64,000 bases of DNA, taken from positions 13,719,831 to 13,783,830 of the forward strand of contig NC_061125.1 in NCBI RefSeq assembly GCF_905220365.1, given 5' to 3'. The number at the start of each line of letters is the position of its first letter. Position 1 is the stretch's first letter. This stretch comes from Vanessa cardui. Its lineage: Eukaryota > Arthropoda > Insecta > Lepidoptera > Nymphalidae. Positions 34,914-48,520 of this stretch are shown in pieces. The position numbers and the translations under genes were made by a program. The notes beneath the pieces were generated by a model that had not been told where the DNA came from, ran no database searches, and saw only the letters and a list, made by a program, of their open reading frames with translations.

Positions 34914-36975
34914 AATAAAAATTAATAAAAAAATTATAATACTCAATTAAGTAACACTCTTTATTTGAAAAGTAATATCGTCGTTTCTAGATCAAACTGC
35001 ACTCACACATACAAATTTAAATGAACCACATCAATGTGTGCGTGTAATAGAGTATATTTAATACTAGCGAGATTAAAGGGCCGGAGTGAAATCAATTTCA
35101 AAGTCGTTGCGGAGTTCACTCAACTTGTTATTCAAATGCCTTCAAAACCCCTCGTTGAATTATAAAAATTAAATTCGACTAAAAAGCACCTTACATTTTT
35201 CTCATCCTTCACCCGACTCTCCAGACGTGAACGAGTGCCGATGCTCACTACAAGATTTCTCCAAACATAAGAGGCCTTAGGTATATTTGACTGGAAGTGT
35301 CATCAGGATTAATATACGCCATAATTTGGTAATGTATGTTTCGCAAACCGCATTAGACAACGCCGCAGCACAGATGGCCTAAATAATTAATTACAACTCG
35401 TGACAAATATTGCTTAATTGATAGATAAATAGAGAAGTTCTATTTTTAAAAACGAATTAAGAATTTAAATTGCTCTTCTTAATTAGTTTATTTAACTATT
35501 CACTGTTCATAGCCATGTCTCGGAAAGCACACAAAGCCTTTGTGTGTCTACCTGAAAACATTCGAAACTCAAAGATATGCGACATTGAATACGATAATTA
35601 TAAAATTAGTAGGATACACTTATCAAAATGGCGTATCAACGGAAGTGGGTCGCACCAATAACATAGTAAGACAATTCCTAACGAATTCCACCGTTTCTGT
35701 CGACCTTTTACTGGCACTGGAGCACAGAAGTTGCACTTGTATTTGTGACATGATGGCCCAGCGGTTAGACCACGGCTGAACCTGCAATTAATTGAAAACC
35801 AATGTTTGCATGTTTTGATGTTGGATATATTTAAACAATTACAGAAATTGACAAAAAATCCACTTATTTTCTTTTGACGGTTCTTCAAGAAATTTTCTTT
35901 TCTAACCCAGTAATGTATAATCAATAAATAACTTCTTCTCCTTCTTTTATATTGAATTAAAAATATTAATTTCAGAATCCTCATCCTTACGTTGGGGAAC
36001 CTACAGGCGGAAGCTAGTGAGTTTATATTTTAATCAGTCGCTTCTATAATATTACGAATATATCGACACTGTTATAGACAAGTTTGTTATACCGCTAATC
36101 CAATTACTGGAATTATTTCCATCTCAATTATATATCAAATTAGGGAATCTGAATTCTTGTTTTCCTAGTATTTCAATTTGAAGTGAAGTGAACTTGAAAA
36201 TTAAACTGACATTTAATTGTCTTGTTTTAATAACAATGAAGGCCCCATTATTACATATTATATTTACATAGGCTTAATATTTTATAAAATTTTGAAGGCA
36301 CAGAAGTACAATGTCACGCGATCAGGCTCGACTTGACCCAGGTTGTAGAAGGTACGAAAAATCTGGTCTCTATGAATGGGGAAAGTCTTGCCCATGATGT
36401 TTAAGTCTAGGCCCATCAGAATTGGACCACTCATATCATTTTTGGGAGAAGAGAAGATCGTTAAAATGCGATATAATACTAAAAGGTAACACGACATATA
36501 TAGTCAACTATACCAAAAAAATATAACCACAAACACAGAAATAAGTAAATATACCAAATTCCTAGAGACAGAATAATGTAAACACATTCAATGAACAAGA
36601 ACAAGCCCCTTCCAGTAAAAGTATGTATTTAAACGACACAATACTCTCGTGTAAGTCGATTTTTTTTCATATTCAATTACAAATAGACAAGTGCGTCTCG
36701 AGTACCGCCTTTGACGTTCTCCGCTTAAATATTAGGTGGTGTTACCAGAGTCGGGGGACAAATTAGCAGAGGCGGTGTAATGAACAAATCTCTGTCACTT
36801 GAATTCAAAGAGCTCTAGGCGTTATTTCAATATTTTTAATCTCGTTCTTCTACTTAGGCACATAGACTTTAAAATTTGAAAATCGAATTAGTGACGATTA
36901 AACGCTGAGCCTTAACTTAAGGGTAAAACCTGAGCAAGAACGCAGAGTACTTACCAACGCTTAAAATATTTTATA

Positions 36976-37223
36976 ACCGGCATAGCCAAATGGGCCATCT
37001 AATGGTGAGTGGTCACTGCCCATAGACAATGTTTAATTTGACGAGCCGGCATCGCCAAACAGACCTTGGAAACTTAGAAGTAATATCCTTTGTGCATGAA
37101 GTTACACTGGCTCACTCATCCTTTCAAACTGGAACACAACCATACTGAGTACTAATTTTTATCGATAGAATATCTGATAAGTCGTCTACCCATAAGGGCT
37201 TGCACAAAGGCCTCCTACCGAAG
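36976..37223 (-). mobile_element. Repeat family B copy 7, degenerate
   Basis: Blocks GGTGAGTGGTCACTGCCCAT, TTACACTGGCTCACTCATCC and GGGCTTGCACAAAGGCC identify it despite many changes. Confidence 0.75.
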
Positions 37224-37795
37224 AAATAATCTAAGCTTGAATGTAAGGTACGTTGAAGTATGTTGTAGTCACCTTACACATAAATATTACGTGTCGAAAC
37301 TAACCTACGATCGTATTATATCATTTTTAATATAAATATATTACTGGGACAGCGACTGGATCACGACTTGCTTCAAAGATCAAACGAAATGAATTAGAAG
37401 GGGGAAGATGTCGACACGACTCTCGCTATATGTACACAAGGGTTGACGGATATGCAAGCCTGTGCCATTCAATGTTGTATGTAATTAGCTAAAGCGCTTT
37501 AACTAGGGAGCGATATCGTATGAATAGAATTTTTAAATTTACCTAATGAATGTTTAGATTAGACGTACCTTCGTATTTGAATTTTGATTAGTACTGGGGT
37601 CGCGGTACAGAACTCTATATGTTTACTGTGACATGTGTCCAAATAATGGAAGTCTGTAGTCCCCTAATCCACAAGGTACTTACGATATAAGTAATATACA
37701 TGTAATAGAAATCAAACAAGATTAAAACATTAAAGGAAATACGTAGAACGAGATTATAAAATCTGCATATATATGACTGTATTATTAGTATTATG

Positions 37796-37930
37796 ATGTA
37801 GTGATAATGGGACACTTGATGATAAGCAGTTACCACTGCCTAAAGAAATATTAATCATTCTCTACGACACCAATGCACCTTGGGAACTAAGATGTTAAGT
37901 CTAAAGTAACATTGGCTCACCTAGACCGGA
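37796..37930 (-). mobile_element. Repeat family B copy 8, 3' half only
   Basis: Matches the poly(A)-side half of the family (ACTTGATGATAAGCAGTTACC, CACCTTGGGAACTAAGATG) and stops at the GGCTCACCTAGACCGGA block. Confidence 0.65.
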
Positions 37931-38254
37931 TTGGGCGAAATCAACAAAATGAATGTATAGTCAAAAATCGTGCTTATTTAATACATATATTTGAGATCAA
38001 TAAACTTCATACGCTCGGCTGATCGCTAGTAATATTGGCTCGGATAAATATATAGAGAACAATGATTGTTAGTTTGCTAGTTGTTATAAAATCAAAGGAA
38101 TAAAACTTACATATGACTACACTTGGTCATATATTGACAAAAAATAATTAATGTAACTTTGTCACACGTAATACTGATAACTAATAAAATTAAATCAAAT
38201 CATTTTTTGTCAAGTACACATAACAATGTAGCGTTTTTGTATCGTCGGTAATTA

Positions 38255-38340
38255 AATACTACCACCGTTTCGGAGAGCAGCCTCTTGCGAGAAGAAACGG
38301 CAAGAAATTCGCATAGTTGCTTTTTTCAAATAAACAAAAA
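38255..38340 (-). repeat. Repeat family H fragment
   Basis: The reverse complement shows TTTCTTGCCGTTTCTTCTCG and the ACGGTGGTAGTA block of family H. Confidence 0.65.
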
Positions 38341-39935
38341 AATAAAATAAAACGTACAATGCTGTTTTTTTACGATAATTAGTGTCCCGTAAAGGAACTC
38401 GACCCTAAATCCAGTCCGTTGATTTCTAAATAACTATTAATATACGATTTTAAATTTAAAAAATCTTCATTCTTTTTCACTTCATTAATTTGTTAGTTAT
38501 TTATAGTAATAATTCAAATTGGAATTTAATATAATTATACCACCCACTGAGACAAAACTGGTATCGAAGATGTTCTAATAAATGACAATAATAAGAACTA
38601 ATTCGTCGTTGGGAGTCCGTTCTACCTGACGGAAATCCTTTAATCCATTTTCGAAGCCATTCTATAGATTAAGATAACAATGTCATCGTAGGTTTTTTTT
38701 TTTTCGAACTGTCAACTAACTGTCAAATTATCAGACGTATGAATAGAAAACGCAGCTGACAATTAAATTAAGAAATGGCATACATAAAGGGTTGAATCCG
38801 TACCGTTTGTGGTGTTGATTTTTTTGACAAGACCATTGTTAACGCGTGAAACGTGTTTTTAAAATTTAAAAGCGCTGGATTTGCGTTTGTATAAGTAGAA
38901 TGAAACACAATGCTGACATTTATTGTAATATTCCTTTCTGAAAGGGTTGACATATTTTTGTTGCATTTCCGACGGATGGACGACGATTTTATACAATTTG
39001 AAAACGTAGAGATTATTATTATTGGGTTTTATTCGTACGTTGTTACGTTTCGTTAATTAAGAATGGATTGATATATTCATTTTAATGTTCAATTAAATTT
39101 AAAGTTAATCTCAATTCGTTGTCATTACTGGCTTTTATTAATTATGATACTAATTATGATAATGTTATAACATTATTAATTAACCATATTAAGTATATAT
39201 TTTATGAATTATCACAATGTAAGTAAATTAATTTGGCTCTTTCACTTCCATCAAATATTGTTATGGACTTTTTAATAAACTATAATAATTAATAAACAAA
39301 CAAGCATAATTAATCATAAACAGCGCCTAAAATTAATCTGACATTATTTTTTTTATTTAAGTATTTGCTAACTATATTTTATAAGGCGTTATAATTGTTA
39401 CTACTGTGCGGCACGGAATATGAATAATATGATACTGTTAGAAATATAAGGTCGTGTTATGGACTATTTTATAAATTAAATTAATATAAAATATAGATAA
39501 ATTTAATTTTGTTAGTAAAGATATATATAATAAATATTGAATGGCATGCCCTTTTGTAATGCGGTTGCAAATTCGTTGGAAAATTTAAGTGAAATATATT
39601 TGAGTAAAAGCTTAATACTTGACCTGCTTTCTCTATATGGATAAAGCACAAAATTCGGTACAAGCGGCTCTCATCTGTGAATAGTTTATGCTGGAACTAA
39701 AATCCGCGCCGTGACGTGATGCATTAGGCTACATCGCTTGGTTTAGTGCGGGCATGTGTAGGAATTTCAAAATTTTGTTTAAATTCCTTACCATATTCTA
39801 CATGCAGATAAATAATAAATTATGTTAAAACTTTAATAACCCATACAGTAAAAATATTTTTTGATGTATGCACTGATTTTTATCAGGTACATTACACACA
39901 ACTACATATTTACATTAAGCATTAATTTTTCTTAT

Positions 39936-40155
39936 AGGCGGATGGACAAAATTGCCACTGGCCACCGGATGGTAAGTGGTCGGCACCGCACATCAACATT
40001 AGCGCTGAATGACGTCACCAACCTGGAGAACTAAGGTGATTCTTTGTGCCTGTTGTTACACTGGCTCATTTACACTTGCAAGTGGAACTACAACAATACT
40101 ATTGCTGGCGGTAGAATTATGGGTGGTACCTACATACACGACCTTGTACAAAGAT
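39936..40155 (-). mobile_element. Repeat family B copy 9, degenerate
   Basis: CCACCGGATGGTAAGTGGTC, GTTACACTGGCTCATTTAC and GGTGGTACCTACATACACG follow the family order. A small plus-strand ORF over it is an artefact. Confidence 0.75.
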
Positions 40156-40951
40156 CAAGTAAAACATAAATATAAATGGATGATATGTCTCTTTCACATC
40201 AAAACTCTTCGACTTTATGAATGTTTTCACATAAGTGTACTTTTGATACAAAAGGTTTTACATTGATCTCATTATAGCACGTTAGCTTCTATGTCGGCGA
40301 ACCGATCGATCGACAAATATTTTTCTACACAGAGACAAAACAATGTCTGATAACCTCTGCTAGGAAGAATATAATTATGTTTATGTTTTCAACAGCGGTT
40401 GCGATCGGTAGCGGATTACATATCAAGAATACCCTTTACAATATGTATATGGGGGAAGAAAAACGGGAACAAGGGGGCACAAAAGATCTTCAAAAATTGC
40501 GTTATGTAATACTTGAACAGTCTCAAACACAAATAAAAAAAAGCAATATTTCTATACGTTTTATAAAAAAAGATTAAAACTACCAAAAGGCTTTAAAGTT
40601 GGAACGTATATAACTAAAACATATTAAGTAAAAATTGGACGCTAATATTTCGAACGGATAAGCGAGGTTTATGGAAATAATAAGATGTGGATTACTCTTG
40701 GGCTCAAACAGATTCAGCCGCTATCCCAGTTATCCGAGCAGGATAATACTGGGATTTTTAACAAAAAAACGTTTCGTAGACAAGACTAATATGCTAAAAA
40801 TGTGTATAAACTAGTGCTTTATATTTAAATTTTTGTTTATAATGCTCATAAAATTAATTGTAAATTTAATTTATCGACTAATATAGATATTTATTGGATT
40901 GTTCATGACATACGAGTATTCTATTTCACAAAAATACGAAACAAATGTCTT

Positions 40952-41109
40952 ATTGAAATAAAACTAGTTTTAACGGATTTAAATCGCGTAGGTATACTGT
41001 CGGGTAGACTACCCGTGACCACGAACGCTGTAAAGTGCTTGACACGTCAGGATGATAAAAATAATTAATATACGCGATTTAAATCCGTTAAAACTAGTTT
41101 TATTTCAAT
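40952..41109. mobile_element. 158-bp element with 39-bp perfect terminal inverted repeats
   Basis: Arms 40952-40990 and 41071-41109 are exact reverse complements (ATTGAAATAAAACTAGTTTT at the outer end), enclosing 80 bp that is more GC-rich. It may be a MITE or a long hairpin. I could not define a direct target-site duplication. I have a faint memory of similar sequence in other invertebrates but cannot name it. Confidence 0.75.
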
Positions 41110-42659
41110 GTGTAATAATCGCGAAAATCTAAGACAACAAATGTTTTGTTTACTAAGATGACAATTAATTAGTATTGCCATATGCAGTTATTTTAAAACA
41201 ATATAAGTTTATTTTAAAAATAATAATGTACAAAATTCCAAATTCTTAAATCTGTTATAACCTACAGCGATTGGTTAATTGGTGTGTTTTGTCAAATATT
41301 AATAATGAAAATAGATGCTAACTTCACAGTAGTATTTTTTTAAAAGATTTATCCAAGAATTGTTAATATAAACGTCTTAATCTTAAATATATATGCATGA
41401 GAACTATAAACTACTGCGCGAAGTCTTAGGGGAGATTTCAGTAGTATCATCATTATTTTCATCATTATTATCATTACATAGTATAAAACAAAGTTGCTTT
41501 TCGCTGTTTGTCCCACTGTCTGTGCAATTCACACATCGTCAATCATAAATATCGAAATCACATATTTTATTAATAGGACGTAACATACAAAAATCTATCC
41601 ATAAGAAGTATAACTTAAAGCGTAATTAAAAAAACACCTTACATAATTAAGTGAGTAAAAATCATATTCACGTAAGAAATAAATATTGATAATTTGAGAT
41701 AGCGTACATAATTGGCAGGTAATAGGTTCTACGGATTTTGCCGATGCTACATCTAAGTTGTGTCGTACTGTACAACGACACAACTTTAATTATTTATGTT
41801 GAACGCATCGAAAAAAATAATTGAGACACACACACATTGATAAAGCCTGACGTTTGGTGTCAAACGAAGCTGTCACGCACACCAAGATAGTAAACGTGGC
41901 TCGTTTGTTTTATATCTAAACGAGTATATTATAATTATAAGGGTTAATAATCACTGAAAAGTCTTTATCTTTGAAAATAAGCGATAAGATGGAAAATATT
42001 AAAGGAAAAAGCCATTCAAAGATACGGTTATTGTTCGTAATGGGAAATTCGAGCATAATAGACTCGATTAGATATGTGATATTCGGATGTTACCTCCGTT
42101 GTATGGCATGGTATCAGTATCTACTTCATAATTTTATTTATTTATCAACTTTAATGTTTCACACATGGTGCGGACTCATTGCCCGAAACTCTAGTAACTA
42201 TTCTATAGGCACCGTGCAGAAACAATAGAGGGCGTTATAATTCCGACAGTAGAGACACACACAAAATTGGTGATTTTTATAAAAATAAAATCGAATAGTA
42301 CTTTTTAAATACTTGAAGGTATACTTACGTGTGTTTTATAACTGCATTTATCCATTTCACTCTTCTATACCTAAGCCATGGTATGTGAGTACTATTAGTA
42401 GGGAAATAGTAAAATTTTACACCCTTAAAATTGTTTTTGGATGTATTACGGCATCCAGAAATACAACAATACATTTCGATAGCTCAAATTATTAAAAATT
42501 AACACGATAATTCAGAAATATTTTCCGTTGTTTGACAGTAGAATTTCTGAAATTGAGGGTAAAAGTTTTGAATATGAGTCACGAGATGGCAGAGTCATCG
42601 CTACGCACGGTGCCTATATATTAGTAGCGGTCGCTTCGTTTAACTTTTAGGAATTGGTC

Positions 42660-42830
42660 GTCAGGTATCATAAAAAAAACTATGACCTTATGAGTTCAAA
42701 CTTGCTTCACTTATTTAAATTTCACAAAAGTCGGTTCAAGGGCTTGGGCTTGAAGGCGTAACAGGCAGACAGTACAGAAAGACAAAGTAACTTTTGCACT
42801 TATTAGATTTAAAACATAAGCATTATATGT
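42660..42830 (+). repeat. Family E-like repeat fragment
   Basis: Contains TTTCACAAAAGTCGGTTCAA and AGGCGTAACAGGCAGACAG, the generic signature of this repeat group, in degraded form. Confidence 0.55.
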
Positions 42831-43942
42831 CAATATCATTTATTACATGGTTTTCAAGGCGCGAGAGTGTAAAACCGACTTCAAGTTTCTGTTGATTATA
42901 TTATGTTGACATTTAAACTCATTAATTGGATTTAAATCGAGGAATTCACAGATTTTTATCTTATAAGTCAACTACCAGACTAGCGATCTAAGTAGGCCGT
43001 TATTTGCGAAAGAAGGATTCTTTAGAAATCGCATTAAAAATAACGTCAGCACTTTTTCGGGTAGCAATATTCATTCTGATATAATTGGCGAGGGTCGCAA
43101 TCACTTAAATAATCAATAAAGAATTCGTTATCTGACCGAATACTGAAAATGTACAGTCTAAATTTTTTTAAATTAATTATTACTGCAAATAAGAAGAGCT
43201 TTCATGACTCGTGATATCCAACTTTCAAAAAATGTGAAAAGTATTTTTTACCGATTAGACTTGTAACAACTTGCTTGATAATGGAATATAAGCTAACCAA
43301 GTTACTAAGTAGGTTTCGTCTGGTTAAACTAAAATTACACCACACTACGCACACCACGCACTGTTAATAAACAAATTCTCTAAAGGATGATAGTATAAGC
43401 CTTTGAACATAACCTTTTTTCCACCTAGATACAGACCAAAAGTACACAATAGCGCTATGTTTAAGATATTTTCTGCCTAGCGATACGATTTGGAAACCTT
43501 CAAGAAAAGACCGTACTCATTCTTAAAAGCCGGTACATCCTGCTTTTTTGCCACCTATAACATAAAAAAACCTACCCTAAATTAAAGCACCAGAAAACTA
43601 TAACAGATTTCAGTGACAGACAGATTGAGTTACCTACAGATAAATTTCAAGAGCAATTTACTTTGTATATTAATTTGGTTTCATGAGTCGTAAAACACTA
43701 AGCGAAATGAAAATTATGTCACGCGTGATGTTCTGCAATTACTGTAAGTGGAAGCGAATTGGGGCGAACGGAATGACGAGGTTCCATCATTGTGGTCTTA
43801 AGAGAAGTACGAAAAATATTGTCATAGAATATTTTGAAGGATCTTTGAATATTCTTAATTTATTCGTGCTCTATTATTCAACGGTAAATAGAACAATGTG
43901 TCTTGTAATTTTCTTTTAAACTTGCATTATATTTTTACCAAC

Positions 43943-44136
43943 TTTAAGGCTTTGTGAATACCCATTCATCAAAGGGTGAGGTACGTCAGTGTACAAGAGA
44001 CATAACATCTAAGTTCCCAATGTCGGTCTCATATTAGCCATGTAAGCGATAATATCTACGGAACCAATAACAATAGGCACTTGTGACATCTTATCATCAG
44101 GTATCCTATTTTATAGTTCGCCTCTCTAAAAAAAGG
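43943..44136 (+). mobile_element. Repeat family B copy 10, degenerate
   Basis: Plus orientation. Recognisable blocks are AAGGCTTTGTG, AAGGGTGAGG, CATAACATCTAAGTTCCCAA and the end TAGTTCGCC plus a short A run. Confidence 0.65.
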
Positions 44137-45466
44137 ATTGATGGATACAATCCAATCATTGTTATTTTATATACTGGGTAAGATGTCACTTCGCTGAACA
44201 AAGTCAAGTCAGTGTTATTACAGGCGCAATGGACATAATACATTTCATGACGGACTTAGTCTGAAATAAATACAAGAATCAGGTCATAGTTAGCTTTGTA
44301 ATCTTTAAAATTCTTTAAATTAATTTATTTCTGTAACAAAAGAGTATTGATATGTTAATATTTGTATAAGATATACAAATCCGGCATAACTAAATCTTAA
44401 TTGTTCCGAGAAACATTTTAAAATGCTTTTAAATTTACAAAAAAACAGTAAGTCATCTTAAACGTAATGAATAATTGTGCAACATTACAATTTTGTAGCT
44501 TCAGTTTTTCGTCCTTTTCAATGACGAATTACGACTCTCAGATTGCTTCGTATTGTTAAAAGAAATTTAAAATTTTAGCTTCATTATGATGTCTTGTTTT
44601 ATATTTTAGAGCCAATATTTCAGAGGATTTGATTGAGTGTCTCAGTTTTAGGCAAAAGAACATTACTCAGTACGTCAAAGGCATGATTTATATAATTTAT
44701 TATTGAAAGCTATATTCGACACACGCGTCTCTATAAAGATAATTTGAAGTATCGAAAATGACATTATTTGAAGAGTTTGTAAATAATATAGAATAATGAA
44801 TACGGTATTTTTTAATAATACTGTAACAATGGAGATTTTTTATATCTATATAATAATATACTTTATTAAATATATAAATATAAAATACGGTAATATCTAA
44901 TACCAGGTATTATTATTATAACAAGTATTTTAAACGGGTTACTTACCATGTTCTTTTTACTTGATGAAGCTCGATATTTCGATATTTTATCTACAATTGT
45001 ATTGTTCACGAGACGTCCACATGACAAACATGACAAAAACATGGTAAATATCCCGTTTTAAATGCTTGTATTAATAAAAATAGTCGTGTTAATTTAAATT
45101 CTATATTTATACTTTTATTATTTATTACAGTGAGTATTCTTGGTAAAATAAAATATTGCAGATCAATCCTGTCGCCTATTTGGAGTATGAAAATAATTAA
45201 CACAATATATCTTTAGTAAGTTACGTTAATTTTATGAAATCACATAACACAATCACTCGACCACAATTAATAAATATTATAAATCATGACCAATCAACAC
45301 TTAATCGTCCATATAACAACACAAGGAAATCGAAATATTGAATATAGCCAATTCCTTAATACTTATAAATTGCATCATAATATAACGCTATATCATTCGT
45401 TAATACTACTGTTAACGGTTTCAAATAAAGGATCATTATATTATATAAATTTGAACATCTTTTACA

Positions 45467-46213
45467 TTAAGTTTTCTTAGAACTTTTTTTCTTAAAATAA
45501 TCCTTTCTGAAATAAATCGAATTCCTTTCATCTTTCTCGTTAGCAGTCATTTTCTTAAACCAATTCACGGAACGATCGCTACTAAAACTTTTTGCTTCAA
45601 CAACAGGAGTCGGTAGTGTCGTCCTAGTTAAGATTCCTTGGAGCGCTTGCAGCAGAAACGATAAAAGCGACATTGAAACCACAATGTTAATCGGATCAAA
45701 ACCGATGGAATGATGATGGTACGTCGTAATGCCGTAATTAGGACTTCCGCTCGTACCAAATCCAGTACTAACGTAATGATTACCAAAGCTCCTACTATCC
45801 GCTTCGGTTTGGATATTGTTGGTTTTAACGTCCTCTGTTAAAGGAGATTCTATTTGATTCCCAATACTTCGAACGTTGCTTCTATTTTCATCATAAGCAT
45901 TTTTATACATAATTTTCGATCTCGCGTTCATGTATCTTATCTTCTTTAATACCGTTTGAGCGCTCATTTCTATATTCTTTAGCAACATCTGTATTTTGGA
46001 GCTTTGCTCTTTCATCATTTTTGTCATATATTCTTTGAAGTTTTGTATTGTCGGCGTCACGTTCACGGCTTGTTCTTTTTGTATATCGGATTTAGCGAGA
46101 TTTAATACTAAAATTACGAACATAACGAGTGTGAATAGCGACATGGCTACAGTCACTGATTTATCGACGAAAAGTTTTGAATACATTAACTCCGCGCGGA
46201 AAACGGATTTCAA
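45467..46213 (-). CDS. Uncharacterised intronless protein with two hydrophobic segments (248 aa)
   Basis: I do not recognise this gene. The ORF runs from ATG (46211-46213) to TAA (45467-45469), far longer than chance ORFs in this AT-rich sequence. Residues about 20-39 form a strong hydrophobic segment (VAMSLFTLVMFVILVLNLA). Residues about 55-105 are charged and probably helical. A Ser/Asn-rich linker leads to a G-Y-H-rich patch (YHHHSIGFDP), and residues about 176-195 form a second hydrophobic helix (NIVVSMSLLSFLLQAL). The C-terminus is basic and Lys-rich (KKKSSKKT). The organisation suggests a membrane protein. No intron signal is needed inside the ORF; an upstream non-coding exon cannot be excluded. 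An AT-rich TATATA stretch lies about 25-35 bp before the ATG, probably too close to be its core promoter. Confidence 0.75.
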   Translation of the reverse strand: MKSVFRAELMYSKLFVDKSVTVAMSLFTLVMFVILVLNLAKSDIQKEQAVNVTPTIQNFKEYMTKMMKEQSSKIQMLLKNIEMSAQTVLKKIRYMNARSKIMYKNAYDENRSNVRSIGNQIESPLTEDVKTNNIQTEADSRSFGNHYVSTGFGTSGSPNYGITTYHHHSIGFDPINIVVSMSLLSFLLQALQGILTRTTLPTPVVEAKSFSSDRSVNWFKKMTANEKDERNSIYFRKDYFKKKSSKKT

Positions 46214-48030
46214 ATGAATTCGCTTATTCGATTTTGTTATATATGTATTGTTGATTCGCGGTTCGTTAAATAAGATAATCGTGTCTTGTTATATTTCACA
46301 GCGTAATTTCTCATTACCTTGACATTTGACCTAGCTGATCATTATGGCAATTTCACTGAGTACAGCGCGACAAGACGACTTGGAGATATTTTGAGTGACA
46401 TAAAATTTCGTTTCTCATTTCTAAAGCAAACAATCATTCGAATTTAGATGAATTGTACCATGACTTCGACACAGTCGAGTAAATTTGGTAAACGCTGATT
46501 ACCAAAAACGCTATTTTAAACATTTTTGCGCATTTTTTTTAAAAACACAATTTGATGTGGTGATTATTTAGGTGTTAGTCACTTATTCAAGGTTATAGAG
46601 CTTGAAGAATTCTCAAAATTGGAAAAGAAATCGACTATATCGTTCAAAACGTCATTTTATTTAATTTTTTGTGCACTTTGGCCACGGGCCAAGAGCCATA
46701 TAGCCCAGTGTAATTACTTTTAAAAAGTAAATATTAAATTAAATTTTTGAATTCAATGCTGAGAAAGAACAACTGATTTTTTTAAGAAATAGGAGCAATG
46801 CGCCTTTTCAACCGATTTCGAAAAGGAGGAGGTTAGCAATTCGTCTGTATTTTTTTTATGTTTGTTATATCATAACTTTTCACTGGGTGGACCGATTTTG
46901 AATTTTTTTTGTTTGAAAGCTAGCGCTAGTAGAGCTAGTAAATTAAAATGGGATCACCATTTTAATTTAGTCCAGTTCTGGTGATGGTATCCACATGAAA
47001 ACGGTAGAAGACGATACCGGCTCCAAATATAACAATAACTATAAACACATTGTATAATCGTAAATCGACTTTTAAGTAGTCTAATATATTTCATTTCATT
47101 TTACTTACGAGGTCTCTAAAAAAATGTGTTGAATACGCAATTATTTTTATTAGCCTTTAGTGCATATTTATTTGTTTTAAAATATTGTTTTGTTTGAAGT
47201 CCGTTTTATTTTTAGGTAAATTTATTTTTATTTATTATTATAGAATAAAGCTTGTGCTAGGAGTGAGAACAACATTAGCCCAAGGCGTCAGTATCGGTCA
47301 ATTTTGTGTCAAGATATATTCGATTAAGTAATTTTTTTAAGTCGTTTAGTGTGAAAGTAACTGAGAGGTAGGAATTTTCACTTTTTAATGTTTATTAATT
47401 AATAAATTATTAGAACAATAAATAAAATAAAACATAAAGTATTAAACAAATTAATATCATTGTATCAAAATAAAAAAATATGAATAAATATCATGTTCGT
47501 AGCGCCATCTGTACAATACGTACTGAATCAAAATTAGACGTCAGTCAATCTTGCGCAGTGCCATACGACTGCAGCGCTATCTATGGAAAACATATTGAAC
47601 TTAAGCAAATTAAATTAAATACAGTAATTAATACAAAATTCAATTATTAAAAAATACTTTACTATTAATATATTATAACTGACTGAAAAATATCAGAAAA
47701 GGAAAAAAAACTACTTCATAATTTGAACAGAAAACTATATTACAGAGACAACTATCGTACAAAGAAAAACATAGTTGCAATAAGATTTGCCGTCGATATA
47801 TTTGGTTTCAAGAGCGAGCTACTAGATGGCGCTTATTAGTACGAGTGATAGTTTTTTTTATTAATATTATCACACGCAGGTGCAGTCCGAGAGGGTCTGA
47901 TAAGGTTTATAACCCCTCTGTCTCAAAATTTAATAAACCTTCTTAAAAAAATAACTTATTATATATATGTAATAAATTATAGTGATGGTTTTATTTATTT
48001 ATTAAATGTTAGTGAATTATATTTCGTCGT
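46214..48030. other. Upstream region of the two-hydrophobic-segment gene and degenerate repeats
   Basis: 46795-46960 contains CAACCGATTTCGAAAAGGAG and TCACTGGGTGGACCGATTTT, a repeat type common in Lepidoptera. 47490-47590 holds AGCGCCATCTGTACAATACG-like words also typical of dispersed repeats. The promoter of the gene should lie just right of 46213, but I cannot define it. Confidence 0.45.
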
Positions 48031-48515
48031 ATTGATAATTAGCTGTCGCCCAAGGCTTCATATATTGGGCTTAGGGATATTAGGGGCAGGTTGTGAATTT
48101 TTTTTTTTTTATGGAATAGGTTGGCGGACGAGCATATGGGTCACCAGATGGTAAGTGGTCACTATCACCCATAGACAATGGCGCTGTAAGAAATATTAAT
48201 TGTTCCTTACATCGTCAATGTAACTAACCTTGTAACTAAAATGTAACCTTGGGAACTAAGATGCTATGTCCCTTGTGCCTGTAGTTACATTGGCTCACTC
48301 ACTCTTCAAACCGGAACACAACAATACTGCGTACTGTTGTTTAGCGGTAGAATATCTGATTAGTCGGTGGTACCTACCCAGGCGGGCTTGCACAAAGCAC
48401 TATCACCAAGTAAAGCATATTTCATCAAATTCGGTTAAGTGGTTTGTCCGTGTAAGAGCGACAGGCAGATATACATATAGAAAGCGCTACTTTCGTATTT
48501 ATAATATTAGTATTA
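48031..48515 (+). repeat. Family E-like repeat interrupted by a family B element
   Basis: Left half 48031-48097 (TTAGCTGTCGCCCAAGGCTT) and right half 48415-48515 (CATCAAATTCGGTTAAGTGG, GCGACAGGCAGATATACATA). Family B (48098-48414) lies between them. Confidence 0.7.
48098..48414 (-). mobile_element. Repeat family B copy 11, inserted in another repeat
   Basis: Full-length copy starting with a T run and ATGGAATAGGTTGGCGG. It has a short internal partial duplication near 48222-48255 (two CCTTG...AACTAA blocks). The flanks (48031-48097 and 48415-48515) are two halves of one other repeat, so this is a nested insertion. Confidence 0.88.
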
Positions 48516-48520
48516 TTATG

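Larger units (their letters stand above)
34914..40951. other. Gene-free stretch outside listed repeats
   Basis: AT-rich with family B and H fragments. 35746-35790 (ATGGCCCAGCGGTTAGACC) is a possible scrap of SINE head. 38600-39060 is a less AT-rich, repeat-free block with a 61-codon minus ORF and no motif. Confidence 0.5.
41110..45466. other. Gene-free stretch outside listed repeats
   Basis: No coding evidence beyond short ORFs without motifs. The 3' UTR of the 45467-46213 gene should start at its right edge. TTTATT (minus AATAAA) sites occur near 45113. Confidence 0.5.

Noticed and set aside
35598..35984. 128-codon minus ORF
   Set aside because: Low-complexity composition, no motif, partly over a SINE-head scrap; likely chance.
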